Shown here piece after piece: positions 60,301-64,000 of a stretch of 64,000 nucleotides of DNA. Under the pieces are notes generated by a model. That model saw only the letters and a list, made by a program, of their open reading frames with translations. It made no database searches and was not told the origin of the DNA. Within the stretch, counting starts at the first letter, position 1. Every line of letters starts with the position of its first letter. Source of the stretch: Streptomyces composti (lineage in GTDB: Bacteria; Actinomycetota; Actinomycetes; Streptomycetales; Streptomycetaceae); assembly GCF_012034205.1 (NCBI RefSeq), contig NZ_JAATEM010000033.1, positions 1 to 64,000 of the forward strand. The letters are read 5' to 3'. The position numbers and the translations under genes were made by a program.

Positions 60301-60903
60301 CCCCGACAGCCGGGACAGCAGCCGCCACTGACGGTCCATCCGGGACTGGGTGGCCCAGCCGATCAGCACCATGAAGACCGGGATGAGCGGCAGGGTGCCG
60401 ACGATGATGGCGGCGGAGACCCAGTCCTCGGTGACGATCCTGGCCAGCACCGCCACCGGCACCACCACGGCCAGCCCCAGCTGGGGGAGATAGCGGGAGA
60501 AGTAGTCGTCGAGCGCGTCGATCCCCCGGGTGGCCAGGGCGACCAGTGAACCGGTGCGCTGCCCGGCCAGCCAGCCGGGGCCCAGCGCGGTCGCCCGCTC
60601 CAGCAGCCGTCCGCGCAGCTCGGACTTGACGGCGGCGCTCGCCCGGTGGGCCGCCAGCTCGGTCAGCCAGCCGGTCAGCGCACGGCCCACCGCCACCGCG
60701 GCCAGCAGTACCAGCGGAGTCGCGAGGTCACCGGCGGACCTGCCGTGCTGGAAGGCTCCCACCACCGTCTCGGCGATGAGCATGGCCTGGGCGATGACCA
60801 GGCCCGCGCCGACCGCGCCCAGGCCGACCACCGCGACCAGGAAGAGGCGGGTGGCACGGGCGTGGCGGAGCAGGCGCGGGTCGATCGGTTTCACGTGAAA
60901 CAC
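57367..60903 (-). CDS. cydCD: CydCD fused ABC exporter for cytochrome bd assembly
   Basis: 1178 aa, a CydD-like half fused to a CydC-like half. Each half has six membrane helices and an ATPase: the first with GPSGAGKST and LSAGQRQR, the second with GPSGSGKTT and LSGGQRQR; Walker B segments are LLLDEPTAAL and VLDEPAEHL. Exports thiols/heme-related reductant needed for cytochrome bd. Starts MFHVKPID, where the first codons are a parS site, three bases after the cydB stop. Third gene of the cydA-cydB-cydCD operon. Confidence 0.95.
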   Translation of the reverse strand: MFHVKPIDPRLLRHARATRLFLVAVVGLGAVGAGLVIAQAMLIAETVVGAFQHGRSAGDLATPLVLLAAVAVGRALTGWLTELAAHRASAAVKSELRGRLLERATALGPGWLAGQRTGSLVALATRGIDALDDYFSRYLPQLGLAVVVPVAVLARIVTEDWVSAAIIVGTLPLIPVFMVLIGWATQSRMDRQWRLLSRLSGHFLDVVAGLPTLKVFGRAKAQAESIRRITAEYRRATMRTLRIAFISSFALELLATLSVALVAVTIGMRLVHGELDLYTGLVILILAPEAYLPLRQVGAQYHAAAEGLAAAEEIFGVLETPAPETKGAPVPAGAVSFEGVTVRYPGRSTDAVTDVSFTLEPGETVALVGPSGAGKSTLLNVLLGFVRPDAGRVCIGGTDLTGLDRAEWHRRVAWVPQRPQLFAGTVAENVRLARPDADDDAVRRALRDAGAWDFVAALPEGVHTPLGEDGAGLSAGQRQRLALARAFLADRPVLLLDEPTAALDGATEAEVVAAIRRLAAGRTVLLVVHRPALLTLADHVVRLTEPGAAAGPVPAQGTAAAPAGPRQADRAPEAEPGGGLAREPVAADRQGGVLARVRALSAARRGRLALALLLGSLALGSAVGLMGTSGWLISRASQQPPVLHLMVAVTATRAFGIGRAVFRYAERLVSHDAVLRMLADTRVVVYRRLERLAPAGLRRVRRGDLLSRLVADVDALQDYWLRWLLPAGAAVVVSALSVGVTAWLLPQAGAVLAAGLLAAGAGVPLISGAVARRADRRLAPARGVLATRVTDLLTGTAELTVAGALPARAAAARRADQDLTRIASRAATATALGDGLTALISGLTVTLAALAGVQAVSAGRLDGVALAVVVLTPLAAFEAVLGMPLAVQHRQRVRRSAERVHEVLDAPAPVREPESPRRAPAEPFPLTLKGLSARHPGQDQDALTGLDLTLTPGRRIAVVGPSGSGKTTLAQVLLRFLDPGAGSYTLAGVDARALDGDDVRRLVGLCAQDAHLFDSSVRENLLLARRDATEDELRDALARARLLDWAGSLPDGLDTLVGEHGARLSGGQRQRLALARALLADFPVLVLDEPAEHLDLPTADALTADLLAATEGRTTLLITHRLAGLDAVDEVIVLDRGRVVQRGRYEELAVVDGPLREMLRREAEADALMTARQPVVPA
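60888..60901. promoter_or_regulatory. parS site at the cydCD start
   Basis: Perfect GTTTCACGTGAAAC occupying codons 1-5 (MFHVK) of cydCD on the minus strand. Confidence 0.9.
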
Positions 60904-60906
60904 ACC

Positions 60907-61911
60907 TCAGTGCACGGGATCGGCGATGTGCTGGGTGCCGATCCGCTTGCGGAAGACCCAGTAGGTCCACCCCTGGTAGAGCAGGACCACGGGCGTGGCG
61001 ATCACGGCCAGCCAGGTCATGATCTTCAGGGTGTAGGGGCTGGAGGAGGCGTTGGTGACCGTGAGGCTCCAGTCCTCGTTCAGCGTGGACGGCATGACGT
61101 TCGGGAACAGCGTCAGGAAGAGCATCGCCACGGCGGCCACGATGGTGACGCCGGAGAAGGCGAACGACCAGCCTTCGCGCCCGGCCCGGTTCGCGGCCAG
61201 GGCCGCCACCAGCGCCGCCACGGCGGCCACCAGGGCGATCAGACTGGTGCCGTCCCCCTTGTCGGCCTGGGTCCACAGCAGGAAGGCCGCCGCCAGTACG
61301 GCGGTGACCAGACCCACGCGGGTGGCCATGGTCCGCGCCCGCTGCCGGATCTCCCCCACGGTCTTGAGCGCCGTGAACACCGCCCCGTGGAAGGTGAACA
61401 GCGTCAGGGTGACCAGCCCGCCGAGCAGGGCGTAGGGGTTGAGCAGCTCCCAGACGTGCCCCACGTACTCGAAGTCGGCGTCGAGCTTCACCCCGCGCAC
61501 GATGTTCCCGAAGGCCACGCCCCACAGGAACGCCGGGATCAGCGAGGTCCAGAAGATCGCGGTCTCCCACCGGCGCTGCCAGCTCTCCTCCGGCCGCTTG
61601 GCCCGGTACTCGAAGGCGACACCTCGGATGATCAGGCAGATCAGGATGGCGAGCAGCGGCAGGTAGAAACCGGAGAACAGTGTGGCGTACCACTCGGGGA
61701 AGGCGGCGAAGGTGGCTCCGCCTGCGGTGAGCAACCACACCTCGTTGCCGTCCCAGACGGGCCCGATGGTGTTGATCAGCACCCGCTTCTCGGTCCGGTC
61801 CCGGGCGAGCAGCCGGGTGAGGACGCCGACGCCGAAGTCGAATCCCTCCAGGAAGAAGTAGCCGGTCCACAGGACGGCGATCAGGACGAACCAGATGTCG
61901 TGCAGTTCCAT
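60907..61911 (-). CDS. cydB: Cytochrome bd quinol oxidase subunit II
   Basis: 334 aa, eight or nine membrane helices, starting MELHDIWFVLIAVLWTGYFFLEGFDFGVG (shown in part: FLEGFDFGVGVLTRLL is the family signature with conserved acidic residues). Pairs with CydA in the bd oxidase. Lies 20 bp after cydA, same operon, and its stop is three bases from cydCD. Confidence 0.96.
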   Translation of the reverse strand: MELHDIWFVLIAVLWTGYFFLEGFDFGVGVLTRLLARDRTEKRVLINTIGPVWDGNEVWLLTAGGATFAAFPEWYATLFSGFYLPLLAILICLIIRGVAFEYRAKRPEESWQRRWETAIFWTSLIPAFLWGVAFGNIVRGVKLDADFEYVGHVWELLNPYALLGGLVTLTLFTFHGAVFTALKTVGEIRQRARTMATRVGLVTAVLAAAFLLWTQADKGDGTSLIALVAAVAALVAALAANRAGREGWSFAFSGVTIVAAVAMLFLTLFPNVMPSTLNEDWSLTVTNASSSPYTLKIMTWLAVIATPVVLLYQGWTYWVFRKRIGTQHIADPVH

Positions 61912-61931
61912 GACGGTGCGGCTCCCTCGGC

Positions 61932-63437
61932 CTAGTACGAGAAGGCCATCGGCTTGTCGGCGTCACGGGGATCGCCGCCGACCTTCGTGGGCGGGTTGAG
62001 GTCGCTCTCGGTCAGCTCGGGCGGGCCCGCCTTGACGTACTTGGCGAGCAGCTTGACCTCGATGACGGCCAGGGCGGCGTACAGCGCGGTGAAGACGGAC
62101 AGGGAGGTGACGACCTCAACCGTGGAGGCGCCGGGGGAGACGGCGTCTCGGGTCTGCATCACGCCGTAGACGACCCAGGGCTGACGGCCCATCTCGGTGA
62201 AGATCCATCCCCAGGCGTTGGCGATCAGCGGGAAGGCCATGGTCCACACCGTCAGCAGCCAGTACAGGCGGCCGAGCCGCGCACCGAGCGGCCGCCGGAA
62301 CAGCACCAGATGCGGCACCTCGTCCTCCCCGGTGCGATACGCCGCGGGCAGCAGGAACTTCTTCCGGGTCAGCCACAGCCCCAGCACGCCGAGGGCGAGG
62401 GACGCCATGCCGAAGCCGATCATCCAGCGGAAGCCCCAGTAGGCGACGGGCACGATCGGCTTGTAGTCACCGGGGCCGAACTTCTCCTGGAGCGCCTCAT
62501 TGGTGTCGTTGATGCCGGGCACGTACGACTCGAAGTCGCTGTGAGCGAGGAAGGACAGCAGGCCCGGGATCTCCAGGGCGACCTTGTTGTGGCCCTCGTC
62601 GACGTCCCCGTAGGCGAAGACCGAGAAGGGGGCCGGCTCCTCGCCGTCCCACAGGGCCTCGGCGGCTGCCATCTTCATCGGCTGCTGCTCGTACATGACC
62701 TTGCCGAGGGTGTCTCCGCTGATGGCGGTGAGCAGGCCGCCGACGGCCAGGGTGACCAGGCCGAGCCGCAGGGAGGTCCGCATCACCGGGACGTGCTTCC
62801 TGCGCATCAGGTGGAAGGCGGCGATGCCGGCCATGAACGCGCCACCGGTGAGGAAGGCGGCCGAGAAGCTGTGGAAGACCTGGTTGAGGGTGGTGTTCTG
62901 GGTGAGCACCAGCCAGAAGTCGGTCAGCTCGGCGCGGCCCTTCTCCTCGTTGATGCGGTAGCCGACGGGGTGCTGCATCCAGGAGTTGGCCGCGAGGATG
63001 AAGTACGCCGACAGCAGGGTGCCGATCGAGACCATCCAGATGCAGGCGAGGTGGATCTTCTTGGGCAGCCGGTCCCAGCCGAAGATCCACAGGCCGATGA
63101 AGGTGGACTCGAAGAAGAAGGCGATCAGTGCCTCGAAGGCCAGTGGTGCGCCGAAGACGTCACCGACGAAGCGCGAGTAGTCGGACCAGTTCATGCCGAA
63201 CTGGAACTCCTGCACGATGCCGGTGACCACGCCCATGGCGATGTTGATCAGGAAGAGCTTGCCCCAGAACTTGGTCGCCCTGAGGTACTTCTCCTTCTCC
63301 GTGCGCACCCACGCGGTCTGCAGGCCGGCGGTGAGGGCGGCCAGGGAGATCGTCAGGGGAACGAACAGGAAGTGGTAGACGGTGGTGATGCCGAACTGCC
63401 ATCGCGCCAAGGTCTCCGGCGCCAGAGCCAGGTCCAC
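61932..63437 (-). CDS. cydA: Cytochrome bd quinol oxidase subunit I
   Basis: 501 aa. Quinol:O2 oxidoreductase subunit carrying hemes b558, b595 and d. Axial-ligand regions are visible: His in ARWQFGITTVYHFLF, His in HSFSAAFLTGG and Met in the FRWMIGFGMAS segment; the Q-loop is of the short form. I use GTG 63437 (VDLALAPETLARW), which has GAGGAG seven bases upstream; the GTG five codons earlier is an alternative. A Rex operator lies 23 bp upstream. Confidence 0.96.
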   Translation of the reverse strand: MDLALAPETLARWQFGITTVYHFLFVPLTISLAALTAGLQTAWVRTEKEKYLRATKFWGKLFLINIAMGVVTGIVQEFQFGMNWSDYSRFVGDVFGAPLAFEALIAFFFESTFIGLWIFGWDRLPKKIHLACIWMVSIGTLLSAYFILAANSWMQHPVGYRINEEKGRAELTDFWLVLTQNTTLNQVFHSFSAAFLTGGAFMAGIAAFHLMRRKHVPVMRTSLRLGLVTLAVGGLLTAISGDTLGKVMYEQQPMKMAAAEALWDGEEPAPFSVFAYGDVDEGHNKVALEIPGLLSFLAHSDFESYVPGINDTNEALQEKFGPGDYKPIVPVAYWGFRWMIGFGMASLALGVLGLWLTRKKFLLPAAYRTGEDEVPHLVLFRRPLGARLGRLYWLLTVWTMAFPLIANAWGWIFTEMGRQPWVVYGVMQTRDAVSPGASTVEVVTSLSVFTALYAALAVIEVKLLAKYVKAGPPELTESDLNPPTKVGGDPRDADKPMAFSY

Positions 63438-63459
63438 GTCGTCACTCCTCACCCACGCT

Positions 63460-63475
63460 TGTGAACGCGTTCACA
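63460..63475. promoter_or_regulatory. Rex operator (ROP) of the cyd operon
   Basis: TGTGAACGCGTTCACA, a perfect 16-bp palindrome matching the known Streptomyces Rex box. Rex represses cydABCD when NADH/NAD+ is low. A CATAAT element on the minus strand (63486-63491) just upstream is a plausible -10. Confidence 0.92.
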
Positions 63476-63660
63476 TTCACAAGCAATTATGACCTACCTC
63501 TTTTCGGACGAAGAAGGGGGGTCCCCTGTGACGTCAACCCCTCTGCACGGACTTCGGCCCGGCCCTCTCACCGGCAGCGGCCCGGCACATGCGAGGAGCC
63601 GGCCCGCGACCGAGTCACGGACCGGCTCCCCCGGCCTGGCTCCAGGACGCTCTGCGCGCC

Positions 63661-64000
63661 TCAGGACTCCTTGCGGAACTCCTCCGCCACCTTCAGGAAG
63701 ATGTCGTTCGCCTCGGACTCACCGATCGTGACCCGCACACCCTCGCCGGGGAACGGCCGGATCACCACACCCGCCTGCTCGCACGCCTCGGCGAACGCCA
63801 CGGTCCGCTCCCCCAGGCGCAGCCACACGAAGTTGGCCTGGGTCTCGGGCACCGTCCACCCCTGGGCGCGCAGCCCCTCCATCACGCGGTTGCGCTCGCC
63901 GACCAGCGAGCCGACCCGCCCGATCAGCTCGTCCTCGGCCCGCAGCGAGGCGATCGCCGCGTCCTGGGCGATCTGGCTGACGCCGAACGGCACCGCCGTC
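63661..64000 (-). CDS. hisC: Histidinol-phosphate aminotransferase-type enzyme, C-terminal part
   Basis: Partial, cut by the right window edge; about 112 C-terminal residues seen. MPFGVSQIAQDAAIASL, QGWTVPETQANFVWLRLGER, and the C-terminal GVVIRPFPGEGVRVTIGESEAN (Arg that binds the substrate carboxylate/phosphate) identify the aminotransferase class I/II HisC/aromatic-aminotransferase group. Whether histidine or aromatic amino acids are the substrate cannot be decided from this part. Confidence 0.85.
   Translation of the reverse strand, partial: TAVPFGVSQIAQDAAIASLRAEDELIGRVGSLVGERNRVMEGLRAQGWTVPETQANFVWLRLGERTVAFAEACEQAGVVIRPFPGEGVRVTIGESEANDIFLKVAEEFRKES

Noticed and set aside
57544..60549. 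1001-aa plus-strand frame opposite cydCD
   Set aside because: Antisense shadow of the ABC transporter gene, Gln/Arg/Gly-rich with no domains.

Overview
High-GC actinobacterial chromosome, almost certainly Streptomyces. The evidence is very GC-rich codon use, GTG starts, a serS-pheA-DyP peroxidase-CopCD-Sco block, a cydA-cydB-cydCD operon with a Rex box, SSI-type secreted inhibitor, DUF families and RsbW-like anti-sigma proteins typical of the genus. Four copies of the Streptomyces parS palindrome (about 3.4, 41.9, 54.1 and 60.9 kb) place the window in the origin-proximal part of the linear chromosome. From memory, and not checked, the gene order resembles the S. coelicolor region from cydA/hisC up to about SCO4020.

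Layout. 0-3.3 kb: TetR-MFS efflux pair with a visible operator, and an orphan OmpR-type response regulator. 3.4-7.1 kb: amidohydrolase, DUF2797 protein, small membrane protein, K+ channel, VOC protein. 7.5-8.7 kb: tRNA-Arg(ACG), tRNA-Ser(GCT) and an SSI-like inhibitor. 8.9-14.1 kb: a giant PAS / pseudo-histidine-kinase / tandem receiver protein with about 900 disordered residues. 14.2-21.7 kb: acyl-CoA synthetase, SigE-family sigma factor, a dead thiolase fragment, a small secreted protein, a prim-pol domain protein, small hypotheticals, and a MerR/methyltransferase divergent pair with a 12-bp minisatellite. 21.8-25.3 kb: a small decayed island bounded by an intact tRNA-Ser(TGA) and an imperfect copy of its 3' half. 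It holds a broken integrase, a secreted protein with a 57-residue membrane partner, and a frameshifted hypothetical.

25.4-36.3 kb: HtrA-like protease, GDPD phosphodiesterase, two RsbW-like ATPases, a GAF-PP2C phosphatase, a SEC-C/DUF5926 protein, a second prim-pol-like protein and aminopeptidase P. 36.5-42.9 kb: extracellular copper-handling and peroxidase cluster (membrane protein, YcnI, Sco, PCuAC/ECuC, CopCD fusion, Tat-exported DyP peroxidase). 43.0-46.7 kb: pheA, a DnaA-box-rich intergenic region, serS and a HAD phosphatase coupled to serS, followed by a tRNA-like element with an aberrant anticodon arm. 47.3-50.8 kb: a four-gene double ABC exporter operon. 51.1-57.2 kb: epoxide-hydrolase/SDR fusion, KptA, a small hypothetical, an LLM oxidoreductase, a second HAD phosphatase and an M23 peptidase. 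57.4-63.4 kb: cytochrome bd operon cydA-cydB-cydCD read leftward under a Rex operator. The right edge cuts hisC.

How parts work together. The Sco, PCuAC and CopCD proteins handle copper outside the membrane next to the DyP peroxidase. CydA/CydB are the alternative quinol oxidase and CydCD its assembly exporter, induced when NADH/NAD+ rises through Rex. The RsbW-like and PP2C proteins are candidates for partner-switching control of sigma factors. ParB sites and DnaA boxes show that parts of the intergenic DNA (and two coding sequences) also serve chromosome segregation or initiation control. The most novel items are the tRNA-bounded island with its secreted/membrane protein pair, the ladder of ribosome-binding-site/start-codon modules in front of the MerR regulator, the fully degenerate giant hybrid kinase, and the tRNA-like element after serS.
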